Shown piece by piece: positions 52,167 through 60,849 of a DNA stretch of 64,000 bases. Under the pieces are notes generated by a model, which made no database searches, was not told the DNA's origin, and saw only the letters and a program-made list of their open reading frames with translations. The stretch comes from JANXQG01 sp963709175 (GTDB taxonomy: Bacteria; Planctomycetota; Planctomycetia; Pirellulales; Thermoguttaceae). The position numbers and the translations under genes are program-made. The stretch lies in assembly GCA_963709175.1 (NCBI GenBank), contig CAVPVK010000004.1, forward strand, positions 1-64,000, written 5' to 3'. The first letter of the stretch is position 1; every line of letters begins with the position of its first letter.

Positions 52167-54123
52167 GTGTGGCGAGTCGGGTTTCCCTGCCTGCAATTCG
52201 GCCACCGCCGCCTCGACTTTCCGGAACTCGGCTGATTCCGGCACAGCGGCCCCTTGCCGCAGGTCGGCTAGCAAATCGCCTAGCAATCGATTCTCTACGA
52301 AATCGGCCAGCCACTGGGCCCGCTTCTCCTTGAAACGAACGTCCAGGTGGCGGAAGAGCCGCGCGGCGGCGTGGAGGGCCCCCTCGCTTCCCAGGGCGAC
52401 AGCCGCCTCGGCACCGCCCGTGGTCACGACACCATCGATAGCGGCCTGGGTCACGGCGTGACCGACGACGTGCATGCCGCCCGCCAGCACACCGCCGCTG
52501 CTGACGCAAAGCGTGACGGTAATCGCTGGCCGGGCTACGGCCATGGCCTGGTCGAGTGTCCGCAACCATCGCGCGGCGCGGGGGTAGCTGGCCTTCCAGT
52601 CATCCAGTTCCCGGTGGAGCATGGCGCGATAGTCCGCATCGACGGGCGGCAAGGCCCGATGGGCGGCTTCCACGCAGGCAAGCAATTCAGCCCGAGCCTG
52701 GCCGCCCAGAATCCGCTGTAACCGCGGCTGTAAGATCTCGTTGCCCACCTGGGCGAGTCGCTCCAATTCATCGAAGAGGCGCTGGACTGCCATGACAACG
52801 GCCGCCTGCTCTTGCCGCTGAAAGGCCGCCAGCGGGTCTTCGCCCGGCCCCCCCACGGCGGTTCGCAACGCCTGAACGGGTAGCAGGATTCCCCGGCCGA
52901 TGACGCGATAGAAGCCATGGACCCGCCGCGACCAGTCGCTGCGGTCGGCGTCCCACCAGTCCTGGATTTCCCCGATGAGGACGCTGGTGGGCAGCCCTGG
53001 CCAGGCGGGGATGCGGGCCATTTCGGTGGCCGAGAGGGCGGATGCCGCCGCGGCGAATTGCCCTGCTGCGGCGCGGATCTCGCCCAGGTAGTGTGGCAGG
53101 CCGTCGGCCGGATCGAGCACGCGGGTCAATGCCCCGCGAAAGGTACGGATCTTGATCGCATCGAAGTGCAGAGCGGCAAGCTCGTCGCGGAGATCGGTGG
53201 GGGAGGAAGAAGGGGAGGGGAGAGCAGACGCGGAGAGGGGGGAGGCGAGAGGTGTCGAGACAAGGGGAGGCGAGAATTTCTCGGTCTCCGTGTCTCCGCG
53301 TCTCCCCTCCCTCCACTCCCCGCTCTTCCCTCTCTCCCAAAGGCAAAGGCGGACCCAGCCGATAGAACGGAAGGCGCAACTCGTTCGCGGCGGCGCGATC
53401 GTAGGGCACGACGTACACCAATTGCGGGTCCGCGCCCGTTTCGCTGCAAAAGCGGGCAAGCCACTGCGGCCAATACTCGCGATCCGCCTCTAAGTCGCAG
53501 AAATTGAAGATCACGATGATCGGCTTGTCGGCCTCCACTGCCGCGCGGAAGAACTGCTTCACCGCCGCGTCGTTGTATTTCTGTTGCGTGAGCAGTGCAA
53601 TCAGTACGTCGGCGGTCTGGCGGATCGCCCGTGCCCGCTGCCAATTCACCGTCACGTCGGAATCGACGTCCGGTGCATCGACAAGCACGAGCCGTGCGGG
53701 CACACCGGTCCCAACGCGCCAATAGATGCGGTCCTCCGCCGCGTCGCTGAGCGGATCTTCGGCCGATTGCCAGGCCCGTAATTGAAAGTGTTCGAAAAGG
53801 CGGCCGAGCAGTTGCGGGTCGTCGCAACCCGGCGGAACGAGGCAGACGGGATGCTTGGTGCCTGCGGCCAGCGGCGTGGCGGCGGAGGCCGTTTCTCCGG
53901 CAAGGTGGTTAAAGACTACGGACTTGCCGATGTTCGTGCCGCCGACGATCGCCACAATCAACAGCGGCGGCCCCTGCAACTGTGGCAGCAGCTTCCGTTG
54001 GAGGAGGTCGAACCACTCGTGGCCCTGCGGCGGCGCCACGCCCAGCCGCTGGGCGGGGGCGGCCAGAACCTCGATCGAGGCAGCCAGTTGGGTGATGCCG
54101 GCGGCGAAAGACGCGAAGGCCAT
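52152..54123 (-). CDS. Dynamin/Era-like GTPase broken by a hairpin insertion
   Basis: Two frames make one protein of about 655 residues. The first, from ATG 54123, holds the G domain: G1 VAIVGGTNIGKSVVFNHL, G3 LVLVDAPDVDS, G4 IFNFCDLEADRE, and ends sensibly at NELRLPFYRLGPPLPL. A purine/pyrimidine hairpin (53196-53345) then intervenes, and the reading must move one base to continue with TDLRDELAALHFDAIKIRTF and a helical domain with a glycine/alanine-rich membrane-like hairpin (VTLCVSSGGVLAGGMHVVGH) to 52152. The insertion, or an indel inside it, disrupts the gene. Upstream gene ends one base before this start; they form an operon. Confidence 0.8.
53196..53345. repeat. Intragenic purine/pyrimidine hairpin, element 3
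   Basis: A 150-base insertion in the GTPase gene. On the plus strand a G/A-rich half (gaagaaggggaggggagagc, gacgcggaga at 53227-53236) is mirrored by a C/T-rich half (tctccgcgtc at 53293-53302, then tcccctcc). It shares the word ggggagacg(c/t)ggagac with element 1. Confidence 0.8.
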
Positions 54124-54124
54124 G

Positions 54125-54943
54125 CTACCATCCCGGCGGCCGCACGCCGCCCTCGACGTGGATCAGCTTCCAGCCCGCTCGGCCGCTTTCTGTATCGACC
54201 AGGCGCTGCATGAAGAGCGTGATGAAGAAAGTCTTCGGGCGCTGTTGCGCGTCGGCATACGTCACCGCGTAGATCTGCTGGATCAGGTCCGACGATTCCT
54301 CGCGGCGCTGCTGGATCGTCTGGTAGTAGCGGAATGTGGCGTCGATTCCCAGGGCGAAGAGGGTTCGCATCGTCGCCTCTTCGCGAAATGCCTTCAGCGT
54401 CTTGCGGAGGGCGTCGTTGCCGCGGTAGTGGCCGGTGAGCCGCTTCTCCAAGGACTGGGCTTCGGCATCGCTGGCATCGCCGGCGCCCTGGCCGCCGGGC
54501 GGCGCCGGCTCGCCGGCCAGGTTCTGCCAGGGCAGGCGCCGCTTGGGATCGAGCGTGAGTTGATGCGCCTGCAGGACCTCGCCGTGGCGAACGGCGTCGA
54601 TCCAGAGACGAGCAAACTCTTGGGCCTGCCGGCGAACGAACCAGCGGTAGACCTGGTCCGCAGTGGGCGCGGCGACGAGGAAAACGGTGCCCAGCATCAG
54701 CGCCACAAGCGCAGCCGGGCGACCGGCCAGGTCCGGCGAGCGGGCCGCGATTCGCCACAGGGCGAGCGCCGCAAGGGCTACGGCCGCCAGCGGTATGAAC
54801 CACAGCATCGGCGACAGCATTGCCAGGGGCGAGAGCAAGCCGGCCAGCAAGCCGGCCAGCGCCAGCGAGCTAATCGCGCGGTAGCGTGCGACTTCCTCGT
54901 CGGCGGCGTCGAAGATGCGAGGAGAACGATCGGCTGCGGACAT
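54125..54943 (-). CDS. Membrane protein with periplasmic domain, unknown function
   Basis: 272 residues from ATG 54943 (MSAADRSPRIFDAADEE). Two or three membrane helices at about 22-50, 55-68 and 80-97 precede a soluble helical domain (LWIDAVRHGEVLQAHQLTLD, IDATFRYYQTIQQRREE, FFITLFMQRLVDTESGRAGW). It ends one base before the GTPase start, so the two are coupled, and the GTPase may act at the membrane with it. No family recognised. Confidence 0.75.
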   Translation of the reverse strand: MSAADRSPRIFDAADEEVARYRAISSLALAGLLAGLLSPLAMLSPMLWFIPLAAVALAALALWRIAARSPDLAGRPAALVALMLGTVFLVAAPTADQVYRWFVRRQAQEFARLWIDAVRHGEVLQAHQLTLDPKRRLPWQNLAGEPAPPGGQGAGDASDAEAQSLEKRLTGHYRGNDALRKTLKAFREEATMRTLFALGIDATFRYYQTIQQRREESSDLIQQIYAVTYADAQQRPKTFFITLFMQRLVDTESGRAGWKLIHVEGGVRPPGW

Positions 54944-55026
54944 GGATAACGATTGTGTGACCGGGTATGCGGCCGGGACTACGAGCGCCGCTCTGCCGAC
55001 ACACGAAGTGTGCCGCATACATTCGG

Positions 55027-56217
55027 CTATTTGCTTTTATTCACCATTTGCGGATTGACGCGGACGGCGTGGTCCGCGTTCGCGTTGATATAGTCTTCCA
55101 CGAACATGCGTCGCTCGAGTTGCTTTTCGATGAAGCCAGGGGGGAAGCTGCAGTCCTGGTCCACCGCGCGGCAATAACCGCCCTGCGACTGGTACCTGGT
55201 GAAGCCCAGCCACTCGCGATCCGGGGCGAGGCCGAAGAACATGGCGTTCTGTGGCTGGAACGCGCCGAAGAGCGGATACTGCGCCAGCGGCGCGGCATGC
55301 AGCGACGCCAGCACAAAACCCATCATCACCCAACCGACACACGCCGAAAGGACCACGCCTCCCCAGAGGTCGACGATCTTTGGGAACCGCACGCGAACGC
55401 GGGAGACGGCCTCGGTGGCGGCGCGGAAGACGATCACGAAAACGATGAAACAGGTCCACAGCGAGAGGAAATCGAGCATGACCACGAAGGTGTGGACATC
55501 GGAATTGAAGTTGGTCAGCCAATTGGCCACCGGCTCGTAGAAGTTCATTGCCAGCAGCCCGGCAAAGAGCACGTTGACCAGGAGGACGGCGTTGGCCCAC
55601 AGGCCGTCGCGGAAGAGGAAGGCTACGCAGGCCGCGAGGATGATCACGCAGAGCAGCCAGATGATCCAGGCCGAGCCTTCGGGCGGCTTATCGGGCAGGA
55701 TCTCGGGCGGCGGGACGGCCGGAGCGGCCTTGGCGGCGTCCTGCGCTGCCTTGATCTCCGACAACCCCTTCACGACCGCGTTCCGGAAATCGGGCGGAAT
55801 GTTTGGCACCTTGGCGAGTTGTGCCAGAGCCGCTTGCAGAGATTTGTCCGAATCTCGTTTTCTGTCCGAAAAAGTCTCGCGGAATTGATCCAGCTCTTGC
55901 TGGTTCTTGGTTTTGGAAACGGTCTCCATTTCCGTGACCAAAGGCTTCATTCGATCGACGAACTCGGCTATCTTCGGAATCGCCGCCTTGGCATCGGCGG
56001 CTTTGCTGATGTTACGGATCACGTTTTCAAAATCGCTGTTGATGCGGATCTCGTCATCGACTATCTGCTGCAGGGTCCGCGGCGTAGGCACCCTCATTCC
56101 CGTGCGGATGTTAGGCTCATAGGAGCTGCACCCGGCGACGACCGCGAGGACCAACGCGACGCAGAAGAGGGCCTCTTTCGTCCGTGCCGTGCCGTTTCGA
56201 AAATTGATCTCTTGCAT
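55027..56217 (-). CDS. CvpA-like membrane protein with lipoprotein-like N-terminus
   Basis: 396 residues. VALVLAVVAGCSS is a lipobox; residues 35-170 form a helical, coiled-coil-like domain (ETVSKTKNQQELDQFRETFS). From about 185 to 320 there are four to five membrane helices with the CvpA (colicin V production) pattern (VLLVNVLFAGLLAMNFYEPV, IVDLWGGVVLSACVGWVMMG). The soluble C-terminus has two Cys (GGYCRAVDQDCSF). CvpA proteins are linked to envelope integrity. It lies between the 54.1-kb membrane protein and the GspE-like gene on the same strand. Confidence 0.75.
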   Translation of the reverse strand: MQEINFRNGTARTKEALFCVALVLAVVAGCSSYEPNIRTGMRVPTPRTLQQIVDDEIRINSDFENVIRNISKAADAKAAIPKIAEFVDRMKPLVTEMETVSKTKNQQELDQFRETFSDRKRDSDKSLQAALAQLAKVPNIPPDFRNAVVKGLSEIKAAQDAAKAAPAVPPPEILPDKPPEGSAWIIWLLCVIILAACVAFLFRDGLWANAVLLVNVLFAGLLAMNFYEPVANWLTNFNSDVHTFVVMLDFLSLWTCFIVFVIVFRAATEAVSRVRVRFPKIVDLWGGVVLSACVGWVMMGFVLASLHAAPLAQYPLFGAFQPQNAMFFGLAPDREWLGFTRYQSQGGYCRAVDQDCSFPPGFIEKQLERRMFVEDYINANADHAVRVNPQMVNKSK

Positions 56218-56269
56218 TTGGTATTAGTTTCGGATTTCGATGTTCGATATTCGCGTTTTCGTGCTTCAC

Positions 56270-58309
56270 TTATGCCTTCAGGACCCTCATCAACTCCGGC
56301 AGCGAGGTGGCCCCGCGGACGACCATCAAGATCCCTTCCTCTTGCAGCGTCTTCGTGCCGGTCTTCCGCGCGGCTGCCCGCAGAGCGTCCAGCTTGGGCG
56401 TCGTGGCCAGCGTCTTCCGCACCAGGTCCTCCACGACCATCAACTCGAAAATCGCCGTCTGTCCCAGGTAGCCCACCCCGCCGCATTCGCGGCAACTGTC
56501 CCTCTTGTCGTCGTCGGGCTTGGGCGTGGGCGGCCGATAAAAGGCCTTCACCTTCTCCGGCGGCAGGCCGAGTTGCTTGAGCACGTCCGGCGGGGGAGCG
56601 TAGGCCTCTTTGCACTTATCGCAAAGCTTGCGGACCAGCCGCTGCGAGAGAATGGCCGTTACCTGGTTGCGGAACTCGGCGATGGGAGCCTTTTCGATGG
56701 CGTAGATCCGCAAAAGGGCCTCGGCGCTGTCCTTCGCCCGCACCGTGCCGATGGCCATCCGCCCCTCCGTTTCCACCTCGTCACAGATCATCTTGAGCGA
56801 CTTGGCGTTCACCAGGTCGCGGACGACAATCACGTTGGGTTGCGTTCGGAAGACCCGCGGCAGGACGTCGGCGGGCGACTGGCCATCGGTGCTGCGGTAG
56901 GTGGTCACGGGTACGTTCTCGGTCTCGTCGTAGCGGTTGGCCTCGTCCTCCACGGCGGCGAATTCCCGCACGAAGCGGTCGAGGGTTGCGAGCACGACCT
57001 TGGTTGTCGTCCGCAGGCCGCCCGCAGGAATGGATGAAAGGATGACGAACCCCTTGGGACGATTGAGGATCTCCTTGAGTTGCTCCTGCATCTTGGCCCG
57101 CATGCCCAGATCGTCCAGCGTGGAAAGGTGAATGCCCTTGACTTCGAATTCCACGACCACCCGCTCGCCCGCCTGCGTGCCTTGGCAGGTCAAGGTGGCG
57201 TTGGTTTTGACCGGCTCCAGGGAGGTCAAAGGGTGCATGCCCTCGACGCCGGGCAGCTTGGGCAGATTGTCCTTGTCGATGGGGGTCCAGGAGCCGATGG
57301 GACTGGCGAACTTCCGCCGGGCCTGCTCCTCGACGGCCTTGGCGACCTCGATCTGCAGACGCGGCGGCTGCAATTCCTCGGAGGCCATCCGCCGCGTGAG
57401 CTCCATGGTGGTCTGCTCGCGATACTCCTTCTCGGCCTCGTCCATCTTGGTGAAGTTCTCTTTCCGCAACACCTGGTATTCCACGCCGAACTTGCCCGAC
57501 TGCTTGGCCCGCCGCTCTTTGGGCTCCAGGCCGCAGAGGGCCTTGATCGACTCCAGGGCAGGATCGGCCGCCTCACGCTCCAGCGGTTCCTGGGGCATCC
57601 AGACGCCGTCTACCAGGTAGCGGACCGCAACGGTAGTGGCGGAGAAGTCCATCACGACGGCCGAAGCCCGCGACTTCAGCCCCTCGTAGAGCACCTTGCG
57701 GGCCAGGGGCAGCCCGCCTGCCTGCCGGGCGGCCAGCATGTGGGCGCCATCGATGGCCGGACTGCCGCCGCCGCGGGCGTAAGTTTTCACCGGCACGCCC
57801 GACGTATTGGGATCGGCTTTCTCGGACGCCACTTTCACGCCTACGGTCTTCATCCGCTCCGAATACCAGTACCGCAGATGGCTGGGCGTGAACACACGGT
57901 GGTGGGCGGGCATCTTGCGGTTGCGAATTACGACATACGCCGCCACCGGCCCCGTTGCACCTGCCAGGAGGAGAAAGATGTTGAGCCAGAACCAGGGGAT
58001 CAGGAACGTCAAGAGCAGCGCGGCCATGAAACCGCCGACGACGATGGGGTTCCACATTTGCCATTCCAGATTCATTTCGTCCAGGTCGCGGTTGACCCAG
58101 TCGGCCACGCCGACCCAGGCCAGGAAGAGCAGCCAGACGGTGGCGATTTTCATCCAACTCAGGTAATAGCCGTCGCCTCGCCAACTGGTTTTCCAGAGAT
58201 AGGTGGCGTCGCCGGTAAGGTCCAAGGCGCGGAGCGTGCCGGCGCCGGCGGTCAAGATGATAACGGCCGACAGGAGAATCAAAATCGCTCGCGAAAGCTT
58301 CATTGGCAA
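56270..58309 (-). CDS. GspE/PulE-like protein without a Walker A P-loop
   Basis: 679 residues. Four N-terminal membrane helices (about 7-27, 57-72, 88-108, 110-127), unusual for a secretion ATPase, precede the GspE N2-like and ATPase domains. Where GspE has GPTGSGKTTT, this protein has SSIPAGGLRTTTKVV, so no Gly-Lys-Thr loop. Later GspE landmarks remain: QPNVIVVRDLVNAKSLKMIC (Walker B/His box area), and the zinc tetra-Cys site CDKCKEAY ... CRECGGVGYLGQTAIFEL. It probably does not hydrolyse ATP like GspE. Related planctomycete paralogues share this feature as far as I recall. pilT lies 70 bases upstream, co-directional. Confidence 0.88.
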   Translation of the reverse strand: MPMKLSRAILILLSAVIILTAGAGTLRALDLTGDATYLWKTSWRGDGYYLSWMKIATVWLLFLAWVGVADWVNRDLDEMNLEWQMWNPIVVGGFMAALLLTFLIPWFWLNIFLLLAGATGPVAAYVVIRNRKMPAHHRVFTPSHLRYWYSERMKTVGVKVASEKADPNTSGVPVKTYARGGGSPAIDGAHMLAARQAGGLPLARKVLYEGLKSRASAVVMDFSATTVAVRYLVDGVWMPQEPLEREAADPALESIKALCGLEPKERRAKQSGKFGVEYQVLRKENFTKMDEAEKEYREQTTMELTRRMASEELQPPRLQIEVAKAVEEQARRKFASPIGSWTPIDKDNLPKLPGVEGMHPLTSLEPVKTNATLTCQGTQAGERVVVEFEVKGIHLSTLDDLGMRAKMQEQLKEILNRPKGFVILSSIPAGGLRTTTKVVLATLDRFVREFAAVEDEANRYDETENVPVTTYRSTDGQSPADVLPRVFRTQPNVIVVRDLVNAKSLKMICDEVETEGRMAIGTVRAKDSAEALLRIYAIEKAPIAEFRNQVTAILSQRLVRKLCDKCKEAYAPPPDVLKQLGLPPEKVKAFYRPPTPKPDDDKRDSCRECGGVGYLGQTAIFELMVVEDLVRKTLATTPKLDALRAAARKTGTKTLQEEGILMVVRGATSLPELMRVLKA

Positions 58310-58311
58310 GG

Positions 58312-58366
58312 CCTGAAATCTGAGATCTGAGATCTCAATGAAATCTCAAATCTGAAAACATAGAAC
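58312..58366. repeat. Short AT-rich 'gaaatctgagatct' repeat
   Basis: Overlapping copies of tctgagat/atctcaat/atctcaaatctga form small inverted repeats just upstream of the GspE-like gene. Probably a dispersed intergenic repeat. Confidence 0.4.
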
Positions 58367-58380
58367 TGCAACCTGAAAAC

Positions 58381-59583
58381 TCAAATCATTCCCGGATCCC
58401 GCACCTCGATGCCCTTCAGCGCCATCTTCAGCGCCTCGGGGTTTGGCGCCACTTCGAACGCCGTCGGCCGGTCGATCAATTCGGCATCGATCAGTGTTTT
58501 GAGGCTCATGGTGAAGTCCTGCATGCCTTCCTCCTTGTTGATGCGGATGGCGTCGCCCAGCTTCTCCTCCTGGCCTTCCAGGACGAGCTTCCTGATGGTC
58601 GGGTTGAAGGTCATGATCTCCACGGTGGGCACGCGCTTCACGCCCGGCTTGATCGACTTCAAGAGTTTCTGGGCGAGGATGGCCTTCATGTTGAAGGCCA
58701 TGGCACTGCGGACGGCGCTCCTCTGCCCCTCGGGAAAGAGGTCGAGGATGCGGCCGATGGTGCTGGGGGCGGTCGAGGCGTGGATCGTGCCGAAAACGAG
58801 GTGGCCCGTCTCCGCCGCTTGGATGGCCGTCTCGAAGGTCTCGCGATCGCGCATTTCGCCCACCAGGATCACGTCGGGGTCTTCGCGCACGGCATGCTTC
58901 ATGCCGATCATGAAATCCTTCACGTCGTTGCCGATCTCGCGCTGGTTGATCAGGCACTTGTCCTCGGTGAAGGTGAACTCGATGGGGTCCTCCAGCGTGA
59001 GGATGTGCTTGCGGTAGTTGTGGTTGATCCAGTCGAGCATCGAGGCGATCGTCGTGCTCTTGCCGGAACCGGTCACGCCGGCCAGGAGGATCATGCCCTG
59101 GTCGAATTGGCAGAGCCGCTCCAGTCCGTCGGGCAGGTAGAGCGACTTGAAATCGGGGATCCAGTTGTTCACCCGGCGGGCCACCAACCCCAGGCTGCCC
59201 ATTTGCTGGAGCACGTTCACACGGAATCGCCAGCGCTTGTCGTCGATCTGCAGCGAGTAGGCGAAGTCGCAGCCGCCGATGTCCTCGAAGATCTGCATGC
59301 GGTGGGCGTCGTGCTGGAACAGCGGCAGGACCAACCGGGCCATTTCGGCGTCGTCGATCGCACCGCGGTTGAGCGGGCGGAGCGTGCCGCCGACGCGGAC
59401 GATGGGCGAGCTGCCCACCTTCAGGTGCAGGTCGCTGCCCTCGAATTTCACCAGGGCGCGGAAGAGCTTGTCGATTTCCAGCTCGCCGTGGGGGACGAAT
59501 CGCCCCAACTCTACCGGTTCCTCGGTCGTGTTCGCATGGGTTGTCGGCATGGATGGTTGCGGTTCTTCAGATGGTCTAATCAT
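58381..59583 (-). CDS. pilT: Twitching motility / retraction ATPase PilT
   Basis: 400 residues. N-terminal PAS-like PilT domain (SDLHLKVGSSPIVRVGG) and the ATPase core with Walker A GVTGSGKSTTIAS, Asp box ILTLEDPIEFTF, Walker B EDPDVILVGEMRDRETF and His box GHLVFGTIHASTAPSTI. It retracts type IV pili. The C-terminal AIRINKEEGMQDFTMSLKTL is typical. Start either ATG 59583 or ATG 59550. The 5' leader holds three 15-base tandem repeats. It lies just upstream of the GspE-like gene. Confidence 0.94.
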   Translation of the reverse strand: MIRPSEEPQPSMPTTHANTTEEPVELGRFVPHGELEIDKLFRALVKFEGSDLHLKVGSSPIVRVGGTLRPLNRGAIDDAEMARLVLPLFQHDAHRMQIFEDIGGCDFAYSLQIDDKRWRFRVNVLQQMGSLGLVARRVNNWIPDFKSLYLPDGLERLCQFDQGMILLAGVTGSGKSTTIASMLDWINHNYRKHILTLEDPIEFTFTEDKCLINQREIGNDVKDFMIGMKHAVREDPDVILVGEMRDRETFETAIQAAETGHLVFGTIHASTAPSTIGRILDLFPEGQRSAVRSAMAFNMKAILAQKLLKSIKPGVKRVPTVEIMTFNPTIRKLVLEGQEEKLGDAIRINKEEGMQDFTMSLKTLIDAELIDRPTAFEVAPNPEALKMALKGIEVRDPGMI

Positions 59584-59595
59584 GCTTCCTTACAA

Positions 59596-59641
59596 GTCCA
59601 CCGGTAATAGGTCCACCGGTAATAGCTCCACCGGTTCATAG
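59596..59641. repeat. Three 15-base tandem repeats between hisF and pilT
   Basis: Units gtccaccggtaatag at 59596 and 59611 and ctccaccggttcatag at 59626. The array begins 13 bases upstream of the pilT ATG, and its last unit includes the hisF stop codon, so copy number may alter the spacing of the two genes. Confidence 0.8.
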
Positions 59642-60403
59642 GCGCACCGGGACGCCGCGCTTGCGCATCAATTGCTTGGTCTGGCGGATGGAATATTGGC
59701 CGAAATGGAAAATGCTGGCGGCCAGGGCGGCTTCGGCCCCGCCCAGCAGAATGGCGTCGGCGAGATGCTCCGGGCAGCCGGCCCCGCCGCTGGCCACCAC
59801 CGGCACTCGCACGGCGCGGGTTACGGCGCGGGTGATTTCCAGATCGTAGCCGTTCTTGGTGCCGTCGGCATCCATCGAAGTAAGCACGATCTCGCCGGCC
59901 CCCAACCGCTCGACCTCACGCGCCCAGGCGACAGCCTCCAGTCCGGTGCCGATCCGGCCCCCGTTGATATGCACCTCCCATACTTCGCGGCCATCCTTGA
60001 TTACCCGCTTGGGATCGATGTTGACCACGATGCACTGGCTGCCGAAACGCCGCGCGGCCTGATAAATAAAATCGGGATTGCGGCAGGCGGTGGAGTTGAT
60101 CGAGACCTTGTCGGCCCCAGCGTTCAACAGGGCGCGGATGTCGTCGATGGTGCGGATTCCGCCGCCGACCGTCAGCGGCATGAAGATTACCTCCGCTGTA
60201 CGGCGGACCACGTCCAAGATGATATCGCGTCCCTCGTGGCTGGCCGTAATGTCGAGGAAAACCAGTTCATCGGCGCCCTCCTCTTCGTAACGCGCAGCAA
60301 CGTCCACCGGATCGCCGGCGTCGCGGAGATTCAAGAAATTCGTCCCCTTGACGACCCGGCCCCGATTGACGTCGAGACACGGTATCACCCGTTTGGCGAA
60401 CAT
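59636..60403 (-). CDS. hisF: Imidazole glycerol phosphate synthase subunit HisF
   Basis: A 255-residue (beta/alpha)8 barrel, the cyclase half of the enzyme that with HisH makes imidazole glycerol phosphate and AICAR in histidine synthesis. MFAKRVIPCLDVNRGRVVKG (catalytic Asp11 in CLDV), ELVFLDITASHEGR, ADKVSINSTACRNPDFIY and LTSMDADGTKNGYDLE (catalytic Asp) are present; length is standard. No hisH is adjacent. It precedes pilT on the same strand. Confidence 0.96.
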   Translation of the reverse strand: MFAKRVIPCLDVNRGRVVKGTNFLNLRDAGDPVDVAARYEEEGADELVFLDITASHEGRDIILDVVRRTAEVIFMPLTVGGGIRTIDDIRALLNAGADKVSINSTACRNPDFIYQAARRFGSQCIVVNIDPKRVIKDGREVWEVHINGGRIGTGLEAVAWAREVERLGAGEIVLTSMDADGTKNGYDLEITRAVTRAVRVPVVASGGAGCPEHLADAILLGGAEAALAASIFHFGQYSIRQTKQLMRKRGVPVRL

Positions 60404-60525
60404 AACGCCTTATATTGGCAAGCTCGTTACCATCTATGGTTGCAGCGTAAAACCCGTCGGACGGGCCATCCTCCACTGTAACCTGTCTGGGCGTCGCCGG
60501 TCAACTACCCGGACTGAACGAGCGG

Positions 60526-60630
60526 GTAGGGCGGAACCACTTCGCGGAGCGAGCGCAGGCCCATCATTAACGTGCCTGGCAGCCGATCATGGTGGGCCCG
60601 CGCTCGCTCCGCGATCTGGTCCCACCCTAC
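60526..60630. repeat. Long imperfect palindrome between hisF and btaA
   Basis: Arms 60526-60563 and 60593-60630 match as inverted repeats at 33 of 38 bases (gtagggcggaaccac ... gtcccaccctac), with a 29-base loop. Wording such as gcgctcgctccgcga and gtcccaccctac is typical of dispersed bacterial intergenic palindromes. Confidence 0.8.
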
Positions 60631-60849
60631 GGTCAACCGGACTTTAACACAACGCTAATGGAATGGCAGCCTCGCGACGCATTGAGCCATACACATAGGA
60701 GGGGCAATGACGCGAAACTCGCATAAACACGCTTCAATAGCAATTGACGATCCGCCACAAACACCGTAGAACACAGACTTTGGCGATGTGTTATAAACTC
60801 CTCGGGCTGGGAGCCTGGGTTATTGGAAGGCGATGCAGGGAGAGTATCC

